DNA of 36,103 nucleotides. Source: Planctomycetota bacterium (GTDB lineage: Bacteria > Planctomycetota > Phycisphaerae > Phycisphaerales > UBA1924). A program made the position numbers and the translations under genes. Numbering within the stretch: the first letter of the stretch is position 1; every line of letters starts with the position of its first letter. The stretch lies in the NCBI GenBank assembly GCA_022567535.1, contig JADFGU010000001.1, positions 8,681-44,783 on the forward strand, read 5' to 3'. The notes beneath the pieces are model-generated. The model worked only from the letters and a program-made list of their open reading frames with translations, was not told where the DNA came from and did no database searches. Positions 22,275 through 31,370 of the stretch are shown piece by piece.

Positions 22275-24578
22275 TCACGCGAGATCGATCGCGACGTCGA
22301 GCTCGACGGTCATCGGCTCGAGACACTCAGTGTCGGTGCAGGCCTGGAACGTGACGCACAGCAGCGGTTGGCCGGTGAACTCGCCCTCGCGCTCGAGAAG
22401 CACCTTCATCGAGATGTCGCCGGTGTGCACGAGCAGGTTCTCGTCGAAGGGGTCGCCGGGCGGATAGTCCGCGTACACGCGCACGCCCGTGCCGTTGACG
22501 ATACCGACGCGGAGCGGGACGAGCGGCCCCGCAGCGACGCCCGGGTCGGCTGCGATGATGTGGTGCCCCGGCGCGATGCGCAGCGCGATGTTGACCAGCG
22601 ACGGCGCGTCGCCGCCCAACTCGACCCGATCGCGATCGGCGTAGACCTCGACCGGCGTGAAGTCGCCGGACTCCTCACGGACAGCGGTCGGCTCGCCCGG
22701 CTCGATGAACCCGGATCGATCGACGCCGGGCGCACGCAGCAGCCGAAAGAGCGCGGCGACCGAGTGGATCACGGTCTGCGGCGCGTCGGCGATGGTCGGG
22801 CTGATCGTCCTGATGGCCGCCGACGCACGATCGAGATACTCACGCCGGCCCGTGAGTTCGTGCAGATCGATCAGCGCGTGCAGCATCATCGAGACGCCGC
22901 TGGGCATCGCGCCGTCGTACGTCGAGCACGGGCGGACGAACAGGTCGGCGGCGTCCTCGGGGCTGTCGGCGAATCCGTCGGCGTCCGTGAACAGTCGATC
23001 GACGTCGGCTGCGAACCGTGCGGCGGCGGCGGTGTATCGCTGGACGGCGTGCGGCTGGATCCCCCCGCATCGCGCCAGCGCCGCCAGGGCGCGAATCATG
23101 CAGGCGTAGTCCTCGAGCGTCCCGGGCGTGTGCGCGTGCCCCAGCCGGCTGCAGCGGAGCAGCTCGCTGTCGTCCGTCATGTGCTCGAGCACGAAGACCG
23201 CGGCCCGCTCGGCGGCCTTCACGAAACGAGGCTCGTCCAGGAGGTCGCCGGCCCGAGCGAGCGCTTCGATCATCAGCCCGTTCCACGACGCGATCACCTT
23301 GTCGTCGGTGATCGGGGCCCGGCGCGTGGCGCGGTGTTCAAGCAGCCGCCGGTTGACGCGCCCAAGACGGGCGTTGAATGCGTCCGGCGTCAGCGACATC
23401 GACCGCGCGACGCGCTCGGGCCGATCGGCCAGACGCAGCACGTTGCGCGGCTGGTCGTCCGGGTGATGCGGGTCGCGGAAGTTTGGGCCGGCGTCGAGCC
23501 CGTACCCGGCGGCTGCGAACGCGCCGTCGTCGTCGCCGAGGACCGAGACGATCTCGTCGCGCGACCAGAGATAGTTGAGCCCTTCGCGACCATCCACTTC
23601 CGCGTCCTGGGCGCTCTTGAACGCGCCCTGTTCGGTCGTCATCTCGCGCAGGACGTACTCGGCGGTGCCACGGGCAACCTCGGCGTAAAACGCATCGTCG
23701 CAGGCCCCGGCGGACCTCGCGTACACGAGTGTCAAGAGCGCGTTGTCGTAGAGCATCTTCTCGAAGTGCGGCACGGTCCACGTCGCGTCAACGCTGTAGC
23801 GGTGGAACCCGCCGGCGAGCTGGTCGCGGATCCCGCCCACCGCCATGCGGTCGAGCGTGTGGGTGAGGACCTTATCGACGGCCTTGGCGGTCGTGTCGTC
23901 GGCGGTCGAGGCGCGCACGTCCAGCAGGAACAGCAGATGGGCGGGCTGGGGAAACTTGGGGGCGGTTCCAAACCCGCCGTGGATTCGGTCGAACTGCTGC
24001 AGAAGTTCCGAGACGGCCCGCTCGACATGCGGCGCGCCGATGGGCGCCGGATCGCGGCCCGGGCGCAGGCTCGCCCGCACCGCCTTGGCGAGGCCCGCGG
24101 CCTGCTCTATCACTTCCTCACGCTTCTCGCGCCACGCCGTCGCGATTGACTCGATCACGTGCGGAAACGTCGGCATGTTCATCGTGCCCTTGGCCCGCGC
24201 GGGGAAGTACGTGCCGCACCAGAACGGGCGCAGCGAGTGCGGATCGATGAACACGCTCATCGGCCACCCGCCGTGCCCCGTCATGAGCTGCGTCGCGGTC
24301 ATGTAGATCTCGTCCACGTCCGGGCGCTGCTCGCGGTCCACCTTGACGCAGACGAAGCGCTCGTTGAGCATCGCGGCGATGTCGGCGTCCTCGAAGCTCT
24401 CGCGCTCCATCACGTGGCACCAGTAGCAGGTCGAGTAGCCGATGCTGAGGAAGATCGGCACATCGCGGCGGCGGGCCTCGGCGAACGCATCCTCGCCCCA
24501 CGGGAACCAGTCCACCGGGTTCCGGGCGTGCTGGAGCAGGTACGGGCTGCTCTGATTGGCCAGCCGGTTCTCGCTCAT
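22275..24578 (-). CDS. DUF255/YyaL-type thioredoxin-domain protein with DsbD-like C-terminal domain
   Basis: 767 residues from ATG 24578 (ATGA overlap with the upstream stop). The N-terminal thioredoxin-like domain has the family start [27 protein letters not shown] (Cys51/Cys54) and [15 protein letters not shown] long (alpha/alpha)6-type region follows ([44 protein letters not shown]), as in the SPATA20/YyaL family. From about residue 640 an extra beta-rich domain appears ([40 protein letters not shown]). Its Cys747 and Cys752 have the CxxxxC spacing of the DsbD N-terminal reducing domain. No signal peptide is visible, so the fused domain would be cytosolic unless exported otherwise. Function of the family is unsettled. 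Confidence 0.88.
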   Translation of the reverse strand: MSENRLANQSSPYLLQHARNPVDWFPWGEDAFAEARRRDVPIFLSIGYSTCYWCHVMERESFEDADIAAMLNERFVCVKVDREQRPDVDEIYMTATQLMTGHGGWPMSVFIDPHSLRPFWCGTYFPARAKGTMNMPTFPHVIESIATAWREKREEVIEQAAGLAKAVRASLRPGRDPAPIGAPHVERAVSELLQQFDRIHGGFGTAPKFPQPAHLLFLLDVRASTADDTTAKAVDKVLTHTLDRMAVGGIRDQLAGGFHRYSVDATWTVPHFEKMLYDNALLTLVYARSAGACDDAFYAEVARGTAEYVLREMTTEQGAFKSAQDAEVDGREGLNYLWSRDEIVSVLGDDDGAFAAAGYGLDAGPNFRDPHHPDDQPRNVLRLADRPERVARSMSLTPDAFNARLGRVNRRLLEHRATRRAPITDDKVIASWNGLMIEALARAGDLLDEPRFVKAAERAAVFVLEHMTDDSELLRCSRLGHAHTPGTLEDYACMIRALAALARCGGIQPHAVQRYTAAAARFAADVDRLFTDADGFADSPEDAADLFVRPCSTYDGAMPSGVSMMLHALIDLHELTGRREYLDRASAAIRTISPTIADAPQTVIHSVAALFRLLRAPGVDRSGFIEPGEPTAVREESGDFTPVEVYADRDRVELGGDAPSLVNIALRIAPGHHIIAADPGVAAGPLVPLRVGIVNGTGVRVYADYPPGDPFDENLLVHTGDISMKVLLEREGEFTGQPLLCVTFQACTDTECLEPMTVELDVAIDLA

Positions 24579-25543
24579 GGCGCCACCCGTCCGGCGCCGA
24601 GCGGTTTGACGAACATGACGCCGATTCGTTCGTCGGCGATGGGCGCAGCTTCATCATCATGCTGAACATCGGGCGCCGGTCGGCCCAGCCCGCGCTGGGC
24701 GGCCAGCGCCGATGTGATCGCAGCGTCGCGCGGCAGTGTCGCCAGCGTGAGCGTCACCTGTCCTTCAACCATCCGGGGCTCGTCGTCCTTTGGAACGCGG
24801 GCCAGATCATCTCGAATCTCGTTGAACGCGTGCGCGTACGCCCGGGAGGCGTCGCGCAGTCTCGCGTCGCGCTGGGCGGGATCGACATATTCACCCTCAA
24901 TCGCGGCTGTGAGCGCTTCGTCGATCGCGTCGCGCAGGTCGTCGAGCGAATCGGCCAGGGCGTCGCGGGCCTCCATGACGCACCGACCGTCGCCCTGGTG
25001 GATGACCGGGATGGCCACCACGGCCAAGCGCTCGGCGAGCTGCGCCTCGACGCGCTGGATCAGCGACGCCGGCTCGGGCCGAATCGCCACCAGCCCGTGC
25101 TCGAACGCGAACTCGTCGAGCCCCAGCACGACGGGGATCGAGACGCCCGGGTTCGGGCCCGCGCACAGGATGTCGCGCGAGATCACGTCGAGATAGGTCT
25201 GCACGGAATCGAAGAGCCGATCGTGGGCGAGCTGGCGCAGGAGTTTCAGCGCCGAATCGGACATCATGCGATCGCACGCCCGGCAGACGTGCTGGGCCGG
25301 GTCGCGTCCGTCCAGCTGCGCGCACAGCACGCCCCTGTCCCACAGCTGGGCGCACCACTCCCACGACTGGAGCAGCTCGCGGTACCTGGGCACGACCGCG
25401 ACCGCCTCGGTGATCGACTCCCTGTCGCCGCTGGGCGGCGAGGGCAGGAACGTCACCGCACGGTCGCACACCAGCGACGCGACCATCGCCGGCGGCTCGC
25501 GCGACGAGAGGTGGTACGGGCTGACGACCGCGTCAAGTGGCAC
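24575..25543 (-). CDS. Conserved-looking protein of unknown function
   Basis: 322 residues from GTG 25543, overlapping the end of galE by 11 bases. No family is recognised. Visible features: a four-Cys region in the first 100 residues (Cys26, [26 protein letters not shown]) that could bind a metal; [20 protein letters not shown] followed by [20 protein letters not shown]; a helical acidic middle part ([20 protein letters not shown]); and an Asp-rich C-terminal stretch. It sits between galE and the DUF255 gene with overlaps at both ends, so all three are probably one transcript. No signal peptide or membrane helix is seen. Confidence 0.75.
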   Translation of the reverse strand: MPLDAVVSPYHLSSREPPAMVASLVCDRAVTFLPSPPSGDRESITEAVAVVPRYRELLQSWEWCAQLWDRGVLCAQLDGRDPAQHVCRACDRMMSDSALKLLRQLAHDRLFDSVQTYLDVISRDILCAGPNPGVSIPVVLGLDEFAFEHGLVAIRPEPASLIQRVEAQLAERLAVVAIPVIHQGDGRCVMEARDALADSLDDLRDAIDEALTAAIEGEYVDPAQRDARLRDASRAYAHAFNEIRDDLARVPKDDEPRMVEGQVTLTLATLPRDAAITSALAAQRGLGRPAPDVQHDDEAAPIADERIGVMFVKPLGAGRVAP

Positions 25544-26585
25544 TGGTCACCCCGGCCCGGGTCTCGTATCCCCGCGGGTGTTTCTCGAACCAGTCCCACG
25601 CGGAGGCGATGATCTCGTCGATGTTCCTGATTTTAGCGGTCCACTTCAGCTCGCTCTTGATCTTGGCCGGGTCGGCGAAGAGCCTGGGCGGATCGCCGGG
25701 CCGGCGGGGGCCCTCGACGATCTCGATCTTTCGGCCGGTGACGCGCTTGGCGGCGTTGATGACCTGCCGCACCGAGTATCCCTTGCCTATGCCGAGGTTG
25801 TAGGCGCGCGTGTCGCCGGGCTCGAGCGCTTCGAGCACCGCCACATGCGCATCGATCAGGTCTTCGACGTGGACGTAGTCGCGGATGCACGTGCCGTCCG
25901 GCGTGTCGTAGTTGGTCCCGAAGATCGTGACGTTCTCGCGCAAGCCAAGCATCGCCTGCAGGATGATCGGGATCAGGTGCGTCTCGGGGTCGTGGTGCTC
26001 TCCCAGAACGCCGGTGCGGTCGGACCCGGCCACGTTGAAGTACCGCAGGGCCGCGAATGCGAACGACTTGCCCGCGCGCTCGGCCGACGCCGCGTAATCG
26101 AACAGCATCTGCTCGACCTGGAGCTTGCTGCGGCCGTACGGGTTGATCGGCGCCTGCGGGCAGGTCTCGGGGATCGGGATGTATCTGGGCTTGGGCTTGC
26201 CGTACGTCGCGCACGTGCTGGAGAACACGAATCTCTTGACGCCGGCGGCGTCCACAGCCTGGAGCACGCTCAGGGCCCCGGCGGCGTTGTTGCGGTAGTA
26301 CCGGAGCGGATCATCAACCGACTCGCCCACGTACGCCAGGGCCGCAAAGTGCATCACCGCGTCCACCTTGCGCGCCCGCATCACCTGCGTGAGCGTCCTG
26401 GTCTCGGCGATGTCGGCCTGGACGAACGACAGGTGGCCCTGGGCGATCGCGGTGAGGGCGTGGATCGCCTGGATGTGGCCACGATCGAGGTTGTCCACCG
26501 CGATGACGCGATGATCGTCGCGCAGCAGCCGCTGCACCGCGTGCGACCCGATGTACCCCGCCCCGCCCGTCACCAGCACGATCAT
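25533..26585 (-). CDS. galE: UDP-glucose 4-epimerase
   Basis: 350 residues from ATG 26585 with AAAGGG 5 bases upstream; a longer frame to 26672 has no start signal. The extended short-chain dehydrogenase pattern is full: MIVLVTGGAGYIGSHAVQRL (NAD site), HFAALAYVGESVDDPLRYYR, FSSTCATYG (catalytic Ser/Thr), and NPYGRSK with Tyr150 and Lys154. FNVAGSD and GTCIRDYVHVEDLIDAHV follow. It interconverts UDP-glucose and UDP-galactose for surface polysaccharides. First gene of the minus-strand operon. Confidence 0.96.
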   Translation of the reverse strand: MIVLVTGGAGYIGSHAVQRLLRDDHRVIAVDNLDRGHIQAIHALTAIAQGHLSFVQADIAETRTLTQVMRARKVDAVMHFAALAYVGESVDDPLRYYRNNAAGALSVLQAVDAAGVKRFVFSSTCATYGKPKPRYIPIPETCPQAPINPYGRSKLQVEQMLFDYAASAERAGKSFAFAALRYFNVAGSDRTGVLGEHHDPETHLIPIILQAMLGLRENVTIFGTNYDTPDGTCIRDYVHVEDLIDAHVAVLEALEPGDTRAYNLGIGKGYSVRQVINAAKRVTGRKIEIVEGPRRPGDPPRLFADPAKIKSELKWTAKIRNIDEIIASAWDWFEKHPRGYETRAGVTSAT

Positions 26586-26770
26586 CGTTACCCTTTCGTC
26601 ATGCGTTCGCCACTGAGCCTCACCCAAGTCGAGGCCGGGCTCGACCGATGATAGGTGTTCGCCCCGCCGCATCGCGCCATCGCCGGGCCTGAAACAGATT
26701 CGAGTCGAGATTCGGGGTTGCGCCGATGACTCGCGGGCGCATCATCGGCGCGATGTGCGGCTGAAAATCC

Positions 26771-27838
26771 GTGCGCGTCACGGCGCATACGCTCTCACGC
26801 CCCGCAAGGAGACCCGCGATCACGCGTGACCCGCCTCATCCAGCCCGCTCGCGTCGAGGCTTGCTCGCCGACGCGGCTCGCGGCCTGCCCGCCGGCGTCC
26901 TCATGGGGCTCGCCAACCTCGTGCCGGGGATCAGCGGCGGGACCATGCTCGTCGCCGCGGGCATCTACCCGCGCTTCATCCGCGCGGTATCGGACGTGAC
27001 TCGATTGCGGTTCAGCCCCGCGAGCCTCCTGCTGCTGGCGACGGTGGCGCTCGGCGCCCTGCTCGCGATCATCCTGCTCGCCGACACCGTTGTCTGGGCC
27101 GTCACCGAGCACCGATGGGTGATGTACAGCCTGTTCATCGGGCTGACGCTGGGCGGGCTCCCGCTGCTGTGGAGATTGGCGGGCACGCCCACGCGGTCGC
27201 TGCTGATCGGCGGCTGTCTTGGGCTGATCGCGATGGCGACGCTCACGCTGCTGCAGGGCGCCGGTTCGGGCGAGTCGGTCGGCGGCGGGCGCAGCGCGCT
27301 GCTGCTCGTGCTCGCAGGGGCTGCCGGCGCCAGCGCCATGATCCTCCCCGGCGTGAGCGGCGCGTACCTGCTGCTGGTGCTCGGGCAGTACGTGCCGATT
27401 CTGGCCTCGATCGGTCGGCTGGAGGCGGCGCTGCGCGACGGAAACACCGCGGCGGTGTGGGCGGAGGCCGAAACGCTCGCGCCCGTCGCCCTGGGCGTGC
27501 TCATCGGCGTCGTCGGCGTGAGCAACCTGCTGCGCGTGCTGCTGGAACGGTTCGAGAAGCCGACGCTGGGCGTGCTCATGGGGCTGCTGCTCGGCGCCGT
27601 CATCGGGCTCTGGCCGTTTCAGCGCGTCGTCGAGCCCGTGATCGGCGAGACGGTCATCAAGGGTGTGCTGGTGACGGCTGAAAACCAGCCGCAGTTCGAC
27701 CGCGCGGAGTACCCGACCGAGGCGTTCACGCCCGACGCGCGCCAAAGCGGCGCGTCACTGGGGCTCGTGTGCGGCGGGTTCCTGGTGACGCTGCTCATCG
27801 CCCGGCTGGGCCGGACTTCGGACGAGCCAGCCGCCTAG
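26771..27838 (+). CDS. DUF368 polyprenyl-phosphate transporter-like membrane protein
   Basis: 355 residues if read from GTG 26771. About eight to nine membrane helices. The DUF368 signature GVLMGLANLVPGISGGTMLVAAG is clear, and a second inverted-like half has LPGVSGAYLLLVLGQYVPIL. Proteins of this family were recently assigned as undecaprenyl-phosphate recycling translocases. The start is doubtful: a strong AAGGAGA (26805-26811) lies within the frame, 7 bases before an in-frame ATC codon (26819), while GTG 26771 has no ribosome binding site. The 3' end overlaps the convergent lgt by 84 bases. Confidence 0.88.
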   Translation: MRVTAHTLSRPARRPAITRDPPHPARSRRGLLADAARGLPAGVLMGLANLVPGISGGTMLVAAGIYPRFIRAVSDVTRLRFSPASLLLLATVALGALLAIILLADTVVWAVTEHRWVMYSLFIGLTLGGLPLLWRLAGTPTRSLLIGGCLGLIAMATLTLLQGAGSGESVGGGRSALLLVLAGAAGASAMILPGVSGAYLLLVLGQYVPILASIGRLEAALRDGNTAAVWAEAETLAPVALGVLIGVVGVSNLLRVLLERFEKPTLGVLMGLLLGAVIGLWPFQRVVEPVIGETVIKGVLVTAENQPQFDRAEYPTEAFTPDARQSGASLGLVCGGFLVTLLIARLGRTSDEPAA

Positions 27839-28876
27839 CTTCGGGCTGACCCGGCGCTGAATGATCGCGAGCAACGTGAGGCCGGCGAGCACCATCAACG
27901 CGCTGAGCCACTGCCCCCGGCTGAGCCCGCCCGGCCGACCGATATCAAAGTGCGCGTCCGGCAGTCTCCAGATCTCCGTCAGGATGCGCAGCAGCCCGTA
28001 GCTGATGAGAAACCAGCCCCCGACCACGCCGGGTCGCCTCGGCCTGCGCCCGACCCACCAGACGACGAGTCCGACGACAACGCCCTCGGCCAGCGCCTGA
28101 TAAAGCTGCGACGGGTGCCGGGCGGTCAGGTAGCGCGACAGTTGTTCCGCCTTCTCCGCCGAGCCCGCCTGCACCGCCTCGACCATGCGGGCATACCCCC
28201 GCGCGAGCGTGTCGCCGGGGAGCATGAGCGGCTGGATGTCCTGCACGAGTCGGCTGCGCAGTTCGGGCGTGAGATGGTCGGTGGAGAGGCGCCCGGCGGG
28301 CGCAGCGGCGATCTCCTGCGGGAAGCGGACCGCCCACCAGGGCGCGCTTTCGCCCGGGCCCGCGACGATCCGGCCGAGCAGCTCGCCGTTGATGAAGTTT
28401 GCGATGCGCCCGAAGAAGAGCCCGATCGGCCCCAGCAGGCACAGCAGGTCGAGCACATGCAAGAGCGGCGTCCGCCCGCGGCGCACGCCCGTGTCGTCCT
28501 TGAACCCGCGCGAGACGAACCACGCGGCGATGCCGATACCGATCATCCCGCCGTGGCTGGCCATCCCGCCCTCGGACAGGTCGAGCAGATCCCACCACGG
28601 CAGCGAGCGCGAGAACGACCAGAACAGGTCGGGCCGATAGAAGGCGGCGTATCCGAGCCGGCCGCCCACGATCACGCCCAGCGCGATGATGAAGATCGCA
28701 TCGGCGACGCGATGGACGGGGATCCGCGCGCTGCCCCGCTTGGCCATCCATCGCAGCAGCACGAAACCCAGGGCGAACCCCGCCAGGTATGACATCCCGT
28801 ACCACCGCAGCCCGAACGAGTCGGTGAACCGGACCAGGAACGGGTCGATGTTGTGCACCCAGGCGGCGAGTGTCAT
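27755..28876 (-). CDS. lgt: Prolipoprotein diacylglyceryl transferase
   Basis: 373 residues from ATG 28876. Lgt hallmarks: FTDSFGLRWYGMSYLAGFAL, VIVGGRLGYAAFY, EGGMASHGGMIGIGIAAWFV, GRIANFINGELLGRIVAGPG (the Lgt signature with Asn/Glu/Arg) and ARHPSQLYQALAEGVVVGLV. Seven membrane helices are expected. It transfers diacylglycerol from phosphatidylglycerol to the lipobox Cys of prolipoproteins. There is a ~70-residue insertion between the signature and ARHPSQLY, and a 30-residue hydrophilic tail (HQEPAAHEPQ) that is encoded opposite the DUF368 gene. tatD, 21 bases upstream, is probably co-transcribed. Confidence 0.95.
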   Translation of the reverse strand: MTLAAWVHNIDPFLVRFTDSFGLRWYGMSYLAGFALGFVLLRWMAKRGSARIPVHRVADAIFIIALGVIVGGRLGYAAFYRPDLFWSFSRSLPWWDLLDLSEGGMASHGGMIGIGIAAWFVSRGFKDDTGVRRGRTPLLHVLDLLCLLGPIGLFFGRIANFINGELLGRIVAGPGESAPWWAVRFPQEIAAAPAGRLSTDHLTPELRSRLVQDIQPLMLPGDTLARGYARMVEAVQAGSAEKAEQLSRYLTARHPSQLYQALAEGVVVGLVVWWVGRRPRRPGVVGGWFLISYGLLRILTEIWRLPDAHFDIGRPGGLSRGQWLSALMVLAGLTLLAIIQRRVSPKLGGWLVRSPAQPGDEQRHQEPAAHEPQ

Positions 28877-28897
28877 GGTCGCGGTCCGGCTCCAGGC

Positions 28898-29683
28898 TCA
28901 GTCGGTTCGCACGCCGAAAAAGCGGTTCGTGTTCTCGTTGACCAGCCGGTGGAAGTCGTCAAACTCCTGCCCGCGCACCTCGGCTAGTCGGGTGGCGGTC
29001 AGGGAGGTCATCCACGGCTCACACGGGCGGACGCCCCTCTTGGGGTCCGGCGACAGGAAGGGGGCGTCGGTCTCGACCATGATCCGGTCGTCGGGCACCA
29101 GCCGGGCCGCCTCGCGAACCTCCGGCGCGTTCTTGTACGTCACCACGCCCGTGAACGAGATCCAGCCGCCGAAGTCCAGCACCATGCGCGCCTCGGCCGG
29201 GCCGCCCGTGAAGCAATGAAACACGCACCGCGTCGGATCAACCCCGGCGTCGCGCAGGACGGGGATGAGCTCGCTAAACGCCTCGCGGCAGTGCAGGACG
29301 ATCGGCAGATCGACGCCCTCGCCCCGGCAACGCTCGATGAACGCGAGCTGCTCGGCCAGCACCGCGTCCTGCACCGGTCTGGGCGGATCGCTGTAGTGAT
29401 TGTCCAGCCCGAGTTCGCCCCACGCCACGCACCGCCCGCTGGTGGCGACGCGCCTGAGGTTGTCCCAGACGTGCGGCCCCTCGTCGGCGTGCAGCGGGTG
29501 CACGCCCGCAGTGCACCACACGTTCGGGTATTCGCGGGCGATTGCCAGCGCGTCGAGGCAGTCGCTGGTGGTCGTCGAGATCGTGATCATGCCGCTCACG
29601 CCCGCACGTTCCGCCCGCTCGATCACCTCGGGAACCCGCCCGGCGAAGTCGCGAAAGGTCAGGTGGCAGTGCGTGTCGATCAT
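28898..29683 (-). CDS. TatD family metal-dependent hydrolase (DNase)
   Basis: 261 residues from ATG 29683. The frame stays open far upstream (to 31228), but that part lies opposite the transglutaminase gene and is not coding. TatD pattern: MIDTHCHLTF (metal His-x-His), WCTAGVHPLHADEG, CVAWGELGLDNHYS (Glu), PIVLHCREAFSELIPVL, CVFHCFTGGPAEARMVL and IMVETDAPFLSPDPKRG. It is a cytosolic Mg-dependent 3'-5' exonuclease/deoxyribonuclease family. TATGCT lies 6 bases upstream of the ATG and there is no ribosome binding site, suggesting a leaderless mRNA. Confidence 0.94.
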   Translation of the reverse strand: MIDTHCHLTFRDFAGRVPEVIERAERAGVSGMITISTTTSDCLDALAIAREYPNVWCTAGVHPLHADEGPHVWDNLRRVATSGRCVAWGELGLDNHYSDPPRPVQDAVLAEQLAFIERCRGEGVDLPIVLHCREAFSELIPVLRDAGVDPTRCVFHCFTGGPAEARMVLDFGGWISFTGVVTYKNAPEVREAARLVPDDRIMVETDAPFLSPDPKRGVRPCEPWMTSLTATRLAEVRGQEFDDFHRLVNENTNRFFGVRTD

Positions 29684-29689
29684 CGCCAG

Positions 29690-29695
29690 AGCATA
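29690..29695 (-). promoter_or_regulatory. -10 element placed for leaderless tatD transcription
   Basis: TATGCT on the minus strand, followed by CTGGCG and the tatD ATG. Transcription starting 6-8 bases downstream would begin at the start codon. No -35 is convincing. Confidence 0.35.
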
Positions 29696-29803
29696 CGCCC
29701 GCAGCGGCCACAGCGCGTAGACTCGCTCGCACCATGAACCCCGGATTCGCTCGAAGACGCGCTCGTCCTCGGCGCTCGAATCGGAGGATCCGACGGAGTT
29801 GGC

Positions 29804-31336
29804 ATGATTCGCCCCGCACCGGCACACCGGTTCAGACGCTCGCTCGCGGGCATTGTCGCGCGTGCGATCATTCCCGCGCTGCTCGGTCTCATCGTCGGAC
29901 AGGCCGCGCCTGGCGCGCCGGAGGACTACGACCGCTGGTTCACCATCAGCATGGACGGGCAGCGGGCGGGCTGGATGCACATGAGTCAGGCGACCGCCGA
30001 AGGCCGCGTGACCACCACCTCGGAGATGAGCTTCTCGCTGCGGCGTGGTGAGGAGTTGATCTCGATCCGGTACGACACAACGTTTGTCGAGACCGTCTCG
30101 GGCCAGCCGATCCGGGCCGTCAGCCGCGATGAAATCGGCGCCGAACCGGTGACGATCGAGTACACGTTCGAGCCCGACGCGGTGACGGTGGTGACGACGC
30201 GTCGAGGTCGCACGACGACCCGGACCGAGGCGACGCCCGAGGGCACGTGGCTGCCGCCCGCAGCCGCCGGCGAGTTCCTCGCACGCCGCCTCGCCGCCGG
30301 CGCAACCCAGATCACGATCCGAACCATCGACCCGGGCACGGGCCTGACGCCGGTGATCGTCTCGCGCACCGTCATGGGACGCGAGGAGTTCCGCGTGCTC
30401 GGCAAGGACGTGCCCGTGTTCCGGTGCGAGGCGGCGTACAGCTCCCAGCCCGGTGTGACAGCGACGGAACTGCTCGATGACCGAGGGCTGCTCGTGCGGA
30501 GCGAATCGTCGATGGGTGAGATCCGCATCGAAGCGATCGTTTCCACGCGGCGGGCGGCGCTCGAACGTTTCCGCGCGCCCGAGCTCATGCGCAGCACGTT
30601 CATCACGCCCAGCCGGGAGATCGCCGCTCCCCGTCGAGCCCGGACGGCGACGTACGTGCTGCGCGTGCCGGATGGATCGATCCGGGTGCTCAGCCAGAGC
30701 GTGCAGCAGGCCGACCAGATCGACGAACAGAGCGTGCGCGTGGTGGTCAATCTGGATGAGTCGCTCGACGCCGGCGACGACATGGGCGGCGGAGTGGCCG
30801 CGAGGAGCTTCCTCAAGCCCTCGCGGTGGCTCGATGCCGCCGACCCGGCCGTGGTGCAACTGGCGCGGCGGGCGACGCGAGGCTCTTCTGACGACCCGGC
30901 TGCACGCGCCGAGGCAATGCGACGGTTCGTCAACCAGCACGTCTCGGAGAAGGCGCTGGACCTGGGCTTCGCGTCCGCGTCCGAGGTCGCCCGCGACGGG
31001 CGCGGCGACTGCACGGAGCACGCGGTGCTGCTGGCGGCGATGCTGCGCGCCGACGGGATCCCCTCGCGCGTCGTGAGCGGGCTGATCTACGCCACCCGGT
31101 TCGCTGGCGAAAGCGGCGTCTTCGCGTTCCACATGTGGACGCAGGCCCTGGTCGAGACGGACAGCGGCGCCCGCTGGATCAATCTGGACGCGACGTTGCC
31201 CGGGGACGTTTCGTTCGACGCCACGCACATCGCTGTGGCGACCTCAGCCCTGAGCGACGAGCGATCCGGGGACGCGCTGCTGCCGGTCGCCGAGCTGCTC
31301 GGGCGGCTGAGCATCGAGGTTAAGGCGGTTCGTTGA
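29804..31336 (+). CDS. Exported transglutaminase-like protein
   Basis: 510 residues from ATG 29804 with GGAG (29795-29798) 5 bases upstream. The N-terminus has a signal/anchor helix (AIIPALLGLIVGQAAPGAPE). An N-terminal beta domain of about 300 residues (WFTISMDGQRAGWMHM, then TIRTIDPGTGLTPVIVSRT) precedes a transglutaminase-like core. The core triad is visible: GRGDCTEHAVLLAAMLRADG with Cys403, VFAFHMWTQALVE with His443, and WINLDATLPGD with Asp462. Such proteins are peptidase- or crosslink-type enzymes acting outside the cytoplasm. The arrangement resembles other planctomycete secreted transglutaminase-core proteins. nnrD follows 34 bases downstream. Confidence 0.9.
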   Translation: MIRPAPAHRFRRSLAGIVARAIIPALLGLIVGQAAPGAPEDYDRWFTISMDGQRAGWMHMSQATAEGRVTTTSEMSFSLRRGEELISIRYDTTFVETVSGQPIRAVSRDEIGAEPVTIEYTFEPDAVTVVTTRRGRTTTRTEATPEGTWLPPAAAGEFLARRLAAGATQITIRTIDPGTGLTPVIVSRTVMGREEFRVLGKDVPVFRCEAAYSSQPGVTATELLDDRGLLVRSESSMGEIRIEAIVSTRRAALERFRAPELMRSTFITPSREIAAPRRARTATYVLRVPDGSIRVLSQSVQQADQIDEQSVRVVVNLDESLDAGDDMGGGVAARSFLKPSRWLDAADPAVVQLARRATRGSSDDPAARAEAMRRFVNQHVSEKALDLGFASASEVARDGRGDCTEHAVLLAAMLRADGIPSRVVSGLIYATRFAGESGVFAFHMWTQALVETDSGARWINLDATLPGDVSFDATHIAVATSALSDERSGDALLPVAELLGRLSIEVKAVR

Positions 31337-31370
31337 TCGCCCCGGCACATCGGCGCGCGAATGATGGTGT

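Noticed and set aside
22368-24149. 593-codon plus-strand frame
   Set aside because: It lies opposite the DUF255 gene, has low-complexity Arg/Val/Asp-rich content and no family motif; an artefact of high G+C.
28898-31228. Very long minus-strand frame of 776 codons in phase with tatD
   Set aside because: Only the last 261 codons match TatD. The upstream part is the antisense of the transglutaminase gene, whose Cys/His/Asp motifs and start signals are clear.
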